DNA of 64,000 nucleotides from Synechococcus sp. PCC 6312 (GCF_000316685.1 NC_019680.1:2419501-2483500); one strand, 5' to 3'. Positions 7,750-17,329 are shown, numbered from the stretch's first letter. Notes: generated from the letters alone by a model not told the origin. Made by a program: numbers and translations.

Positions 7750-9096
7750 TTGGAAACTTTTTTTAACGGTTTACCTTTCCTTCACGGACATTTTGCCCCT
7801 ATGGTTGGATATTTAGTTTCCTTAGGAATTTTTACTGCCACCTTTGCCCTCTTTAGTTTGGGATTAAGTTTGCATTGGGGCTTTACGGGACTGATTAATT
7901 TTGGCCATGTCGGCTTTTTGGCGGTGGGGGCCTATACAACAGTGCTCCTAAGTTTGGCGAATGTTCCCCTTGTTTTGGCTGTGTTGGCCGGAATGTTGCT
8001 CTCAGCCCTTTTAGGTGTGATTATGGGCTTTTCTACCTTGCGTCTGCGGGAAGACTATTTAGCCATTGTCACCATTGGGACAGCTGAAATCATTCGCCTG
8101 ATTGCTCTGAATGAGGAATGGCTAACCCGTGGAGCGCGAGGGGTTTATGGCTATGCACTCCCTTTAGAAGGCTGGGAACCACAGCGATTTTGGGTAGTTG
8201 GGATGATCCTTGTCTTGACGGTCATTGCGGCCTTAGGGGGGTGGCACTGGTGGCAATGGCTGGGGGGCATGATTGATATGCCTTTGCGGGTTAATCAACC
8301 TAGGCGAGGGGTGGGTATTTTAGGTGCTTATTTGCTGACCTTAGTTGGCCTGGAATGGAGCCTTTGGAGTTTAATTGATCAGCTATTGGCCGGCGGGGGA
8401 GTTCAGGTTTTCTGGTTGCTAACTGCTCTGCTCTGCTGGGCTGCCGGGGTTGGGCTTTTATCCTTACGCTATGTTAATCCTAGACAACTCTGGCGTAGTC
8501 TTCGGCGAGAATGGCTCTGGCTTTGGGGTGTCAATACCTTGGTGGCTGGCCTGGTGGGGATGCTGTACCGAGCCTTTGTCACAGGTCTGTGGGAGTTTAC
8601 CTATAAAGCGGTTTTACTGTGGCTGCTGTTGGTTGTCTTAGCGATTGTCTTTTGGCAGTTGGAAACCTGGGTGCGTTCTCCTTGGGGGCGGGTACTTAAG
8701 GCGATTCGGGAAGATGAAGAAGTGGCTAAAGCCTTGGGCAAAAATGTCTTTTCCTATAAGTTACAGTCTTTAATGTTAGGGGGAGCGATTGCCGGTCTGG
8801 CGGGGTCATTTTATGCCTGGCAGTTGACCTTTATTAACCCTGATGGTTTTATCTCGTTGCTCACGTTCCAGGCCTGGACAATCGTAGTTCTAGGTGGAGC
8901 GGGGAGTAATGTTGGTGTTTTAATTGGTGCAACCCTATTTTGGGCTTATAGTACCACTACCCGATTTTTACCCTTAGACGGCGGCCAGTTAGATGCCTTG
9001 CGGGTGATGATTATCGGACTGTTACTGATCATCTTGATGATGTGGCGGCCCCAAGGTATTTTGGGCAAAAAAGAGGAACTGACCCTTGGACGCTAG
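7750..9096 (+). CDS. ABC transporter permease, LivM/NatC type, with central insertion
   Basis: A 448-residue inner-membrane permease of the branched-chain/neutral amino acid uptake family. The N-terminal part has the LivM core (LSLHWGFTGLINFGHVGFLAVGAYT, then LREDYLAIVTIGTAEIIRLIA). The C-terminal part has the EAA-like cytoplasmic loop (RSPWGRVLKAIREDEEVAKALGKN) and the closing QGILG. Typical LivM proteins are near 300-350 residues; here about 130 extra, strongly hydrophobic, Trp-rich residues (about 155-290) split the core. The start is TTG at 7750, with ATG at 7801 as an alternative. The stop overlaps the next gene by 11 bases, which indicates translational coupling. Confidence 0.87.
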   Translation: METFFNGLPFLHGHFAPMVGYLVSLGIFTATFALFSLGLSLHWGFTGLINFGHVGFLAVGAYTTVLLSLANVPLVLAVLAGMLLSALLGVIMGFSTLRLREDYLAIVTIGTAEIIRLIALNEEWLTRGARGVYGYALPLEGWEPQRFWVVGMILVLTVIAALGGWHWWQWLGGMIDMPLRVNQPRRGVGILGAYLLTLVGLEWSLWSLIDQLLAGGGVQVFWLLTALLCWAAGVGLLSLRYVNPRQLWRSLRREWLWLWGVNTLVAGLVGMLYRAFVTGLWEFTYKAVLLWLLLVVLAIVFWQLETWVRSPWGRVLKAIREDEEVAKALGKNVFSYKLQSLMLGGAIAGLAGSFYAWQLTFINPDGFISLLTFQAWTIVVLGGAGSNVGVLIGATLFWAYSTTTRFLPLDGGQLDALRVMIIGLLLIILMMWRPQGILGKKEELTLGR

Positions 9097-9901
9097 TGAT
9101 TTAACCCGACCTGCTCAATCTGGTACGGCAACCTTGGCTCCCCAGGCCCCGTTGTTAACCGCGACGGATATTTGCAAAAGCTTTGGCGGGATTAAGGCGG
9201 TAGAGCGGGCGAGTATTTCTGTCCAGGCCGGGAGCATTACTGGCTTAATTGGGCCGAATGGTGCGGGTAAAACAACCCTCTTTAATTTGCTCTGTAATTT
9301 TTTACCCCTCGATAGCGGTCGGGTGATTTTTGATGGTGAACCGATTAATCAACTCCAGCCCCACCAAGTTGCCCTGCAAGGCCTGTTACGCACCTTTCAA
9401 GTCGCCCGCGTCCTCTCCCGTTTATCGGTGATGGAAAATATGCTCCTCGCTGCTCCTCATCAGTCCGGTGAAAAACTCTGGAATGGTTGGTTACAGCCCC
9501 ATCGAATTCGCCAAGAAGAACAGGACTTACAACAACGGGGCTGGGAAATTTTGGACTGTGTCGGATTAGCCGCCAAAGCCCATGATTATGCCGGTTGCTT
9601 ATCAGGGGGACAACGAAAACTCCTGGAATTAGCCCGCGTCATGATGCACCGCCCCCGACTCGTTTTGCTTGATGAACCCGCTGCTGGTGTCAATCCGACC
9701 TTAATCCGACAAATTTGTGAGCATATTCAGGCCTGGAATGCAGCCGGGGTAACATTTTTAATTATTGAACATAATATGGATGTAATCATGTCCCTTTGCA
9801 ATAATGTTTGGGTACTAGCCGAGGGAAAGAATCTAGCAGCCGGACCCCCCAGGGAAATCCAACAGCATCCTGATGTTTTAGCGGCCTATTTAGGTCAATA
9901 A
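9086..9901 (+). CDS. ABC transporter ATPase, LivG/NatA type
   Basis: A 271-residue ATP-binding subunit. It shows Walker A GPNGAGKTT near residue 52, signature LSGGQRKLLELARVMM near 172, Walker B LVLLDEPAAGVNPTL, and the switch His in IIEHNMDVIMSLCNNVWVLAEG, a LivG hallmark. It starts with TTG at 9086 inside the end of the permease gene, so the two products are made together. The LivF-type partner is at 1726-2451. A variable 25-residue N-terminal tail precedes the ATPase fold. Confidence 0.9.
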   Translation: MDASDLTRPAQSGTATLAPQAPLLTATDICKSFGGIKAVERASISVQAGSITGLIGPNGAGKTTLFNLLCNFLPLDSGRVIFDGEPINQLQPHQVALQGLLRTFQVARVLSRLSVMENMLLAAPHQSGEKLWNGWLQPHRIRQEEQDLQQRGWEILDCVGLAAKAHDYAGCLSGGQRKLLELARVMMHRPRLVLLDEPAAGVNPTLIRQICEHIQAWNAAGVTFLIIEHNMDVIMSLCNNVWVLAEGKNLAAGPPREIQQHPDVLAAYLGQ

Positions 9902-9970
9902 CTGGCAAAATTTTTTGTTACTTTATCCAAATTAAAAGAACAGAAGTTAAGAAAGGATTTAAAATTAATG

Positions 9971-10192
9971 CTATTTTGTCTCCGGTATGGTCGGAAACAT
10001 GACTTGACGCACACTAGGAATTGGGATTGGTTTGGGGGTATCGGTGGTAAAGGCTGCCATTGCTAGGGGGCAAGCTCGCCAGTATCCCCGGACTGGAACG
10101 CCCAATTTCCGACATTCACCCCCACGCCGACCCTGGGGATCATAGTGAGAGCAAAAACGGCAGGTTGAGACATTGATCGAAGCGTATTCCAT
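9971..10192 (-). CDS. Small conserved cysteine-motif protein
   Basis: A 73-residue protein with a CRFCSHYDPQGRRGGECRKLG core and a later ACPLA, giving four cysteines in a C-x2-C-x12-C-x16-C pattern that could hold a metal. I recall similar short cyanobacterial proteins of unknown function. The C-terminal 30 residues are Pro/Thr-rich and probably disordered. It converges with the LivG gene. No function is proposed. Confidence 0.6.
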   Translation of the reverse strand: MEYASINVSTCRFCSHYDPQGRRGGECRKLGVPVRGYWRACPLAMAAFTTDTPKPIPIPSVRQVMFPTIPETK

Positions 10193-10490
10193 TGGGGATC
10201 AACTCCGTAGTAAAAAGATACCTCTACCTACATCCTATAGATATGTCCAAGTCAACTTTTTTAGCGATCACAAGCCAAAAGAGGCATCAAGCATTCACTT
10301 CCGGTTTTTCAAACGGGAAAAGAGACTTTTAGAATCTTTTCAGAATTCAGTTACGTTTCGTAATTAATTATTTATTATTCTTGGGTTTATAATTTCACAA
10401 AGCTATTAATAAACAGGGGAATAATTAATCTTCCTGCGTTTGTCTAGTTTTCAATTGATCCCAAACTCCTTATCATGACCTCATGCCAAT

Positions 10491-10522
10491 AAAAAAACGC
10501 CCATGTTAAAAACAGGAGCGTT
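10491..10522 (-). terminator. Rho-independent terminator after acsF
   Basis: On the minus strand AACGCTCCTGTT pairs with AACATGGGCGTT (one mismatch region) and is followed by seven T residues. It lies about 30 bases beyond the acsF stop. Confidence 0.8.
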
Positions 10523-10550
10523 ACATAAAGTAATTTATCGTTAAAGTCTG

Positions 10551-11705
10551 TTACTTGACAGCTCCCGCCGGAACGTCTTTGGGGGGTAATAGAAAGAGTT
10601 TCAGCAATTGACCCACATTGCCCGCATAGAGGGGGAGCTTGCGGAAGAGCTTAACTACGCCAGGCTGCTGACTATTGGCAATTTCACTCAGCTTGACATT
10701 GTTTTCCACACAGGCCTCCAGACGGGGATAAAACTCAGGGTGATCCACATCTAAAACAATCGGAAATACCCGCCCCGCAGTGGCATTGGTTTCTTTAATC
10801 ACTTCCTTGTCAAATTCCCGCGCATCCAGGCCAATGGCCGCATAAAATTTCGACCGCTGGAGATCATTCAGGTACATGGTGGCAAAGACAGACAAGAGGA
10901 AGAACCGACACCACAGCTTGGGGGGAACCCAGGAGACCATCAAGTAGCGACTCCAGGCCTTGCCGGAAAATGAGCGGGGAATTTCCTTCAGTTTTTGCCA
11001 TAACGTCCGGGGGCGATCCAACATACTTGGCTGGGCCCGCATCACAGCATCAAAGAAGTCGCCATGACGATTTTCGTCTTGACACCAGTTTTCAAAGAAC
11101 TTAAAGATGGGGTAAATCCGGTCTTCAGGGTGTTGCTCCAAATGCCGATAAATTTTGATATACCGCCAATAGCCAATTTTCTCCGACAGATAGGTTGCGT
11201 AGAAAATAAACTCTGGCTCAAAGTAGGTGTAGCTGCGAACCTGAGTTAAAAAGCCTAAATCCAGAGATAAATTAAAGTCGGACATAGCCTTATTCAAGAA
11301 GCCAGCATGACGGGCCTCATCCCGAGACATGAGGGAAAAACCTTCGGCCAAAATGGGATTTTTTCCCTTCAGTTTGCGACTCAGTTCCTTATAGAGGAGA
11401 AATCCAGAAAATTCAGCCGTGCAGGAACGCTCTAGAAATTCCACAAACATTTGCCGGGTTTCCCCATCAATATGTTCCCAGGACTGTTCAAAGTCTTCAT
11501 CCCGGACAAAGTGGTTGCGATTATAGTCCGTGCGAAACTCAGCTAAAATCGCCTCTAGCTCGGCCTGATTTTCTGTGACATCAAGCTGGGCCATTGCGTC
11601 AAAATCGGTGGTATAGAACCGGGGAGTGAGAATCGTTTCTTGGGCAGGTGCTTTCACCCCAGGCCGGACTTCATCAAACTCAGGCTTAGTTAAAGTATTA
11701 ACCAT
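10551..11705 (-). CDS. acsF: Mg-protoporphyrin IX monomethyl ester oxidative cyclase (aerobic)
   Basis: A 384-residue diiron enzyme that closes the isocyclic ring E of chlorophyll using O2. Diiron ligand motifs are visible as [27 protein letters not shown] and [16 protein letters not shown]. The family segments [27 protein letters not shown] and [12 protein letters not shown] are also present. The start is the ATG at 11705 ([16 protein letters not shown]), not the longer ORF start. It has its own terminator and stands as a single gene. Aerobic cyclase genes often exist in two copies in cyanobacteria (chlAI/chlAII); this one looks like the major acsF/chlAI type, but I cannot prove that. Confidence 0.95.
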   Translation of the reverse strand: MVNTLTKPEFDEVRPGVKAPAQETILTPRFYTTDFDAMAQLDVTENQAELEAILAEFRTDYNRNHFVRDEDFEQSWEHIDGETRQMFVEFLERSCTAEFSGFLLYKELSRKLKGKNPILAEGFSLMSRDEARHAGFLNKAMSDFNLSLDLGFLTQVRSYTYFEPEFIFYATYLSEKIGYWRYIKIYRHLEQHPEDRIYPIFKFFENWCQDENRHGDFFDAVMRAQPSMLDRPRTLWQKLKEIPRSFSGKAWSRYLMVSWVPPKLWCRFFLLSVFATMYLNDLQRSKFYAAIGLDAREFDKEVIKETNATAGRVFPIVLDVDHPEFYPRLEACVENNVKLSEIANSQQPGVVKLFRKLPLYAGNVGQLLKLFLLPPKDVPAGAVK

Positions 11706-11926
11706 GGTTGTATCGCTGTCGTTCCAGATATGCGGACACTCATTTAAGCATCGTAGCGAACCTCCTCTCTGAGTTGGCAATTGTTTACAGAAGCGTTACA
11801 TTTCTCCATCTTGACCCAGGATCAGATCAACCTGCACTACTGTCCAAAATGCCGCCTCTCAGCCCCGCCCCCTCTTTATCTATATCAATATCAATGCCAA
11901 GGCAACCTCCAACCCGGCTGTGGCAG

Positions 11927-13051
11927 TTATAAAATGACTAAATTATCTCGATGAATCACAGTGTCGGGGCCGGCGTAACCCAAAATTTTGGGGATGTCTT
12001 CGGAATGTTTGCCGCAGATCAAGGTTAGTTCGCCACTGTTGTAATTGACCAATCCCCGAGCCACCTCAGCACCGCTTAAATCGCATACTTGCACGGCATC
12101 CTCGGCCTGGAAGACTCCGGCCACCCCTTTGATCCCGGCAGCTAATAAAGACCGCCCCTCAGTTTGAATCGCCCGAATCGCCCCCCCATCTAAATGGAGT
12201 TGGCCTTGGGGAACTAGGGCCCTGGCGATCCAACGCTTGCGAGCATTAACGGGCTTGGCCTGGGGCATAAATTGCGTTCCCAGGGATTCTCCCCCTAGGA
12301 TTTTCAGGATATTTTCGGGTTGCTGCCCATCGGTAATTACCGTCCGCACCCCGGCTTCAGTGGCAATTTCTGCGGCTGATATTTTAGTGGACATGCCGCC
12401 GGTTCCCCAGGCCGACCCCTGACCCCCGACATCTACGGATAAGGCTGCCAATTCATCGAGATCATGAACCACGGAAATGGGTTGGGCCGAGGGAGTTCGC
12501 CGGGGATCAGCCGAATAGAGGCGATCTACATCTGTGAGTAAAAATAACCAATCTGCCTCAATTAAACTGGCCACCAGGGCCGAGAGGGTATCATTATCCC
12601 CAAACTTAAGCTCTTCTACCGCGATAGTGTCGTTTTCATTGACAATCGGGATGATCCCCAATTCGAATAATGACTGAAAGGTATTGTAGGCGTTGATATA
12701 ACCCTGACGATGAATTAAATCTTGGCGGGTTAAGAGTAACTGGGCAATGGGTTGATCCAAGACTGAGAAAAAATCATCATAAAACCGGATTAGCCGCCCC
12801 TGTCCCACCGCCGCTACGGCCTGCTTTAGAGCTAAATTCTGGGGTCGCACCTTTAATCCCAACCGAGCCGCCCCAACTCCCACGGCCCCAGAAGACACTA
12901 AGACCACCTGCATCCCCCCCTGGCATAATTGACAGAGGACTTCCACTAAACGAGCCACTGTTGCTAGGGCAAGATGGCCTGTCTGGGGTTGTGTCAGGCT
13001 TGAGGTACCGATTTTGACGACAATCTTACTGCCCTGGGACTCCATCGCCAC
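11927..13051 (-). CDS. proB: Glutamate 5-kinase
   Basis: The 374-residue enzyme phosphorylates glutamate in the first step of proline synthesis. The amino-acid kinase domain is residues 8 to about 255 ([71 protein letters not shown]). A C-terminal PUA domain covers about 280-374. The ORF can start at GTG 13051 or at ATG 13045; GGTGG overlaps the region, so the choice is open. proC, the last enzyme of the route, lies at 19542-20360; proA is not seen. Confidence 0.95.
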   Translation of the reverse strand: MAMESQGSKIVVKIGTSSLTQPQTGHLALATVARLVEVLCQLCQGGMQVVLVSSGAVGVGAARLGLKVRPQNLALKQAVAAVGQGRLIRFYDDFFSVLDQPIAQLLLTRQDLIHRQGYINAYNTFQSLFELGIIPIVNENDTIAVEELKFGDNDTLSALVASLIEADWLFLLTDVDRLYSADPRRTPSAQPISVVHDLDELAALSVDVGGQGSAWGTGGMSTKISAAEIATEAGVRTVITDGQQPENILKILGGESLGTQFMPQAKPVNARKRWIARALVPQGQLHLDGGAIRAIQTEGRSLLAAGIKGVAGVFQAEDAVQVCDLSGAEVARGLVNYNSGELTLICGKHSEDIPKILGYAGPDTVIHRDNLVIL

Positions 13052-13382
13052 CTATTTGCAACCACAATTAAATCAATAGTTTTGGCAGAGGCTATTATCT
13101 CACTTCCCAGATACTTCTAGATAAATGTTGGTGGTCTTGGCTGGGTTCACTCAAAGTCTAGGAATAGAACCAAAGAAGGGGATCAAGGGTTTTCATAAAC
13201 AAAATGCCGATCCCCAGCCAGGAAATCAGCACTTCGTCATAGTATTTAGAGTTGATTTATGGTTAAGGTCTTTATGGGCTGACCTCATTTCAATTGATCT
13301 AATCGTCGCGAAGGCTGGAGAGAGATAGACTAAAATTTATAATTTCTTTAGATTTGGATCGGTTTTGGGGCAGTTGAAGATC
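13052..13382. other. Intergenic region between proB and the thioesterase gene
   Basis: About 330 bases between divergent genes. A 67-codon open frame on the plus strand (13125-13328) has no recognisable composition or start signal and is probably not coding. I see no clear hairpin or RNA. The promoters of both neighbours presumably lie here. Confidence 0.5.
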
Positions 13383-13793
13383 ATGACCTATGGGCGGATT
13401 GTCCGGTTTGCGGATACGGATGCAGCGGGGGTTGTCTATTTTGCGAATGTCTTAAACTTTTGCCATGAGGCCTACGAGGATGCCCTATTGCAGAAGGGAA
13501 TTTCTCTGCCCAACATTCCAGACTTTCCAGGTTTAGCCCTGCCAATTGTCCATACTGAGGTGGATTTTATGGCCCCCTTGGCCTGTGGGGATCACTTGAA
13601 TATTAGTCTTGAACCCCAACAAATTGACCCGTCTAGTTATCAAATTGATTACTGGATCATGCATCTCAAGGGTAAAAAGCTAGCGGCCCAGGCCCGGACT
13701 CGCCATATTTGCCTTGACATTCAAACTCGCCACCGTTGTGAACTGCCCCCAATCCTCCAGGCCTGGTTAAGCTCCTATGCTGGGAAGGATTAG
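13383..13793 (+). CDS. 1,4-dihydroxy-2-naphthoyl-CoA hydrolase-type 4HBT thioesterase
   Basis: A 136-residue hot-dog fold thioesterase of the 4-hydroxybenzoyl-CoA type. The active-site signature FADTDAAGVVYFANVLNFCHEAYED is intact, with the catalytic Asp in DAAGVVYF. In cyanobacteria this family hydrolyses DHNA-CoA in phylloquinone synthesis. ATG 13383 is preferred over an upstream TTG at 13365. The last 107 bases of the gene (from 13687) belong to a duplicated block whose second copy lies at 14541. The gene itself is complete. Confidence 0.85.
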   Translation: MTYGRIVRFADTDAAGVVYFANVLNFCHEAYEDALLQKGISLPNIPDFPGLALPIVHTEVDFMAPLACGDHLNISLEPQQIDPSSYQIDYWIMHLKGKKLAAQARTRHICLDIQTRHRCELPPILQAWLSSYAGKD

Positions 13794-14159
13794 ACTGCGA
13801 ACTATTTCTGCACTCACCCCCTCAGTTTTACCTCGTCTATGTCCTGCCCACCTTGGCTGAATGTATTACTCGACTGCCCAGGGAATTCCGGAGCCTTTAC
13901 CTACGCCCAACCCCCAGGCCTGAGCGTCCATCCGGGAGATTTAGTCAACGTCCCCTTGGGGCCTGGGCAAGTGGGTGGGATAGTTTTAGGAAGCTCAGAG
14001 CATCTTCCCCCGGGCTTAACCCCTGAGCAAATTCGCCCCATTAACGAAGTCATCCAATTGCGATTTTTTAGCTCGACCTATTGGCAACTGCTAGAGCGCA
14101 CGGCTGCTTACTACTACACACCCCTCGTCCAAGTTCTAAGAACGGCTCTACCCCAGGCC
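13687..14159 (+). repeat. Direct repeat copy 1: thioesterase 3' end plus priA 5' end
   Basis: This block is homologous to 14541-14996, roughly three quarters to four fifths identical by eye. Both ends fall on the string CCCAGGCC, part of the genome's iterated palindrome. It joins the true end of the thioesterase gene to a truncated priA start. Confidence 0.9.
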
Positions 14160-14282
14160 AGTGGAACAGGACAAGGCCCCGACAAATGCAGCGACCTTAA
14201 AACGAGATCGTTACCCCGGAACGACTTTGCGGATAAATATACTGTACGGGTGGCCGGGCATAACGGGCTCGGTTGTGTTTAG
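13839..14282 (+). pseudogene. Truncated second copy of the priA 5' end
   Basis: The first 107 residues (beginning MSCPPWLNVLLDCPGN) align with the start of the intact PriA at 14675. From about 14160 the frame continues for some 40 codons into unrelated sequence and stops at 14282. All helicase and zinc motifs are missing, so it cannot act as PriA; only the N-terminal 3' DNA-end-binding domain could be made. The substitutions relative to the intact copy are largely synonymous or conservative, which argues that the copy evolved under selection before it was cut, possibly in another strain. Confidence 0.85.
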
Positions 14283-14502
14283 ACCGAGGTGAGGAATGGT
14301 GAAAATAGGGCTGGGGAGGCACATATTGAATTTGCGGCTGGGGCGGAATCAGATAAATTGGCTGAGGTTGGGCACCGGGGAGATTCACATTCACATTTAA
14401 CTGGGCATTGGCGGGAACAACACGAGTAGTTAAGGTTAAGCCCAGCGAAGTTGTCAGTAGGGCTAGGGTTTTCATCGTGTTCATGGCGTGTTTTTTAAAC
14501 AT
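14197..14502 (-). CDS. Small secreted Pro/Gln-rich protein inside the duplicated region
   Basis: A 101-residue product with a signal peptide (positively charged start, LALLTTSLGLTLTT core, ANA-Q cleavage site) and a mature part rich in Pro, Gln and Tyr (PQPIYLIPPQPQIQYVPPQP), ending in a basic RSKHNRARYARPP stretch. A strong Shine-Dalgarno, GGAGGAGG, lies at 14508-14515 just upstream of ATG 14502. An upstream in-frame extension would run antisense to the repeat and is rejected. The gene sits between the two repeat copies and is the likely cargo of the rearrangement. The function is unknown; export to periplasm or envelope is inferred. Confidence 0.65.
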   Translation of the reverse strand: MFKKHAMNTMKTLALLTTSLGLTLTTRVVPANAQLNVNVNLPGAQPQPIYLIPPQPQIQYVPPQPYFHHSSPRSKHNRARYARPPVQYIYPQSRSGVTISF

Positions 14503-14540
14503 CATCGCCTCCTCCGACCCTGAGATAAATGATTTGGTTC

Positions 14541-14996
14541 CCCAGGCCCGGACTCGCCATATTTGCCTCGACATTCAAACTCGTCACCATTGTGAACTGC
14601 CCCCAATCCTCCAGGCCTGGATTAGCTTCTATGCTGGAAATGCCTAACTCCTACTTTTTTTCCTCACTTCCTCCATGCCATCCGCACCTTGGCTGAATGT
14701 ATTACTCGACTGTCCAGGGAATCCCGGAGCATTTACCTACGCTCAACCCCCAGATTTGATTATTCATCCGGGTGATTTAGTGAGTGTTCCCTTTGGATCT
14801 GGGCAAATGGGTGGCATTGTTATTGGCCTACTAGAGCAACTCCCCCCGGACTTACTCCCTGAGCAGGTTCGTCCCATTATTGAAGTCATTCAACGGCGAT
14901 TTTTTAGTCTGACCTATTGGCAATTGCTGGAACGTACTGCGGTATACTATTACACTCCCCTAGTCCAAGTCCTAAAGACAGCCCTACCCCCAGGCC
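14541..14996 (+). repeat. Direct repeat copy 2: thioesterase remnant plus priA 5' end
   Basis: This is the second copy of the block at 13687-14159. Its first 107 bases encode only the last 34 codons of the thioesterase (ARTRHICLDIQTRHHCELPP and onward, with stop), and the rest is the start of the functional priA. Confidence 0.9.
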
Positions 14997-17104
14997 TGTT
15001 GCAACGCTCCCAACGCCGAATTTCCCTGGTTCAACCATGCCCCCGCAGTAATGGTCTCATTTCTGAGAAAGCCCAGCAAATTTTAGCCCTACTCCAGGCC
15101 AGCCCCACGGGTGACTACAGTTGGCGATACATTCACCAAAAAATTCCCCGCGCCCAGGCCCCATTGGCAGAACTCCTGAAAAATGGTTGGGTGAAAAGCT
15201 ATCTTCGCCCCCCCAGCCCGCCCCAGGCCAAGCAACAACAAGCGGTGATTCTCATCCAAGCCTCAGGGGATCATCTCACGGCCCGGCAGCAGGAGATTCT
15301 CAGCTATCTGCAACAATCTGGAGGGGAACTCTGGCTGCAAGACCTACTCCAGGCCTGTCAAACCTCTAAAAGCACCTTAAATACACTGGCCCAAAAGGGT
15401 TGCATCACGATCACCCTCCGCCAAAAACTGCGCCTAGAACAGGGGCTGACCACAGCAGTAGCTACGCCAAAATCCCTCACATCTGCCCAAACCCAAGCCT
15501 TGTCCCACATCAACGCGGCCACTCAAGCCCAGACTTTTTTGCTACATGGAGTGACCGGATCGGGCAAAACCGAAGTTTATATTCAAGCTATTCGGCCTCG
15601 CCTTGCCGAGGGTCAATCTGCCCTAGTTTTAGTCCCCGAAATTGGTTTAACGCCGCAAATGCTGGATCGGTTTCAGGCCATCTTTGGCGAACAGGTTTTG
15701 GTTTATCACAGTGCATTAAGCGAGGGAGAACGTTATGACACTTGGCGGCAACTATTACTGGAAAAACCCCGCCTCGTCATTGGCACCCGTTCAGCAATTT
15801 TTCTCCCCCTGCACAGCCTCGGCATCTTGGTCTTAGATGAAGAACATGACAGTGGTTATAAGCAAGAGCAACCTTCCCCCTGCTACCATGCCCGCACCCT
15901 GGCCCAATGGCGCTCGGAGTTAGAAAATTGTCCGTTGATTTTAGGAAGTGCTACCCCAGGCCTGGCCACCTGGCAGCAAAAACTAGAGGATAAACTGACC
16001 TATCTCCCCCTCCCCCAGCGCATCCAGGCCCGCCCATTACCCCCGATTGAAATTGTTGATCTTCGGAATGAACTCCACCAGGGCAATCGCTCCATGTTTA
16101 GCCGAACCTTATTTTCTGCTTTGGAAAATCTACCCGCCTCTGGTCAAGCCCTGCTCTTTATCCATCGTCGCGGTCACAGCACCTTTGTCTCTTGCCGGAG
16201 TTGTGGCCAGGCCTTGGAATGTCCCCATTGCAGCGTTTCCCTGACCTACCATTGGCCCGATCCCCAACAAGCCCCCGTGCTTCGCTGCCATTACTGTAAC
16301 TTCAGCCGCCCTCAGCCTAAACAATGTCCGAGCTGCCAGTCACCCTACCTTAAGCCCTTTGGAGGGGGCACCCAGCGAGCTGTCCAAGAACTTAAGGAAC
16401 GACTGCCCGACCTGAAGGTGATTCGTTTTGACAGTGATACTACCCAACGTAAAGGGGCCCACCGCCAGTTACTGGAGGCTTTCACCCGTCAAGAAGCCCA
16501 AGTCATGATTGGCACACAAATGTTAACCAAGGGTATGGATATCGAGAATGTCAATTTAGTCGGCATCCTCACCGCCGATGGGTTACTGCATTTTGCCGAT
16601 TTTCAGGCAGGGGAGCGCACCTTTCAAACCCTAACCCAAGTTGCTGGAAGGGCTGGGCGCGGGGATAAACCAGGCCGGGTTATTCTCCAAACCTACACCC
16701 CTGAACATCAAGTGATTCAGGCTGTTCAAGCCTATGCCTATGAGGATTTTGCTGCGGACGAACTCCAACAGCGCCAGGCCCTCAACTATCCTCCCTATGG
16801 ACAATTGGTCTTAATTCGCCTCAGTAGTCCTGATCCCGAGGCTGTTGCCCAGACCGCCCAGACTGTCAGCACCTCTTGCCAGCAACTCACTGGTTTGAAT
16901 AGTGCTGAAGTGGACATTCTCGGCCCCGCCCCTGCCCCCATCCTAAAAGTAGCTCAACGCTATCGCTGGCAAATTCTCCTCAAGTTTAATCGCCGCCAAT
17001 CCGGGCAATGTCCACCCCTTCCTTTGGATGTCAACGCACTCCGCCAGCTCTGTCCAGGCAATGTCCGGTTAGGTTTGGATGTTGATCCCCAAAACTTTTT
17101 CTAA
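14675..17104 (+). CDS. priA: Primosomal replication restart helicase PriA
   Basis: An 809-residue superfamily 2 helicase that reloads DnaB at stalled forks. It has the N-terminal DNA-binding domain, Walker A GVTGSGKTEVY near residue 292, the DEEH box (LVLDEEHDSGYKQEQ), a cysteine-rich zinc insertion (CRSCGQALECPHCS, then LRCHYCN and CPSC), helicase motifs GTQMLTKGMD and QVAGRAGR, and a C-terminal domain. Its ATG at 14675 matches that of the truncated copy upstream. The short, untypically variable stretch at residues 110-240 is a winged-helix linker region in the family. The gene is intact. Confidence 0.96.
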   Translation: MPSAPWLNVLLDCPGNPGAFTYAQPPDLIIHPGDLVSVPFGSGQMGGIVIGLLEQLPPDLLPEQVRPIIEVIQRRFFSLTYWQLLERTAVYYYTPLVQVLKTALPPGLLQRSQRRISLVQPCPRSNGLISEKAQQILALLQASPTGDYSWRYIHQKIPRAQAPLAELLKNGWVKSYLRPPSPPQAKQQQAVILIQASGDHLTARQQEILSYLQQSGGELWLQDLLQACQTSKSTLNTLAQKGCITITLRQKLRLEQGLTTAVATPKSLTSAQTQALSHINAATQAQTFLLHGVTGSGKTEVYIQAIRPRLAEGQSALVLVPEIGLTPQMLDRFQAIFGEQVLVYHSALSEGERYDTWRQLLLEKPRLVIGTRSAIFLPLHSLGILVLDEEHDSGYKQEQPSPCYHARTLAQWRSELENCPLILGSATPGLATWQQKLEDKLTYLPLPQRIQARPLPPIEIVDLRNELHQGNRSMFSRTLFSALENLPASGQALLFIHRRGHSTFVSCRSCGQALECPHCSVSLTYHWPDPQQAPVLRCHYCNFSRPQPKQCPSCQSPYLKPFGGGTQRAVQELKERLPDLKVIRFDSDTTQRKGAHRQLLEAFTRQEAQVMIGTQMLTKGMDIENVNLVGILTADGLLHFADFQAGERTFQTLTQVAGRAGRGDKPGRVILQTYTPEHQVIQAVQAYAYEDFAADELQQRQALNYPPYGQLVLIRLSSPDPEAVAQTAQTVSTSCQQLTGLNSAEVDILGPAPAPILKVAQRYRWQILLKFNRRQSGQCPPLPLDVNALRQLCPGNVRLGLDVDPQNFF

Positions 17105-17154
17105 AGGTTTTTGAAAAAGGCCGGAATCATTCCGAGTTGAGTGCAGGACTTCTG

Positions 17155-17160
17155 TATAAT
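17155..17160 (+). promoter_or_regulatory. -10 element upstream of pipX
   Basis: There is a perfect TATAAT preceded by TG in a TCTGTATAAT context. No good -35 is visible at 16-18 bases. A start near 17167 would give a leader of about 160 nt before pipX. Confidence 0.4.
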
Positions 17161-17329
17161 CTGAACAGTTTCAGCAAATTTTAATTTAATTGCTTGGGTT
17201 TACCGTCCATCGGTTAATCATTTCAGAAAACCCCTATTGCCCCATCGCTTTCCTCTCGCTTGACGGCTCAATTTCGTTTTTGTTTCCATTCTTGAATAAC
17301 TTTGCGGGAGTATTTTGGCTCAATCGTCA

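Noticed and set aside
13125-13328. 67-codon plus-strand frame between proB and the thioesterase
   Set aside because: No ribosome site, no family resemblance, and it ends before the neighbouring gene without coupling.
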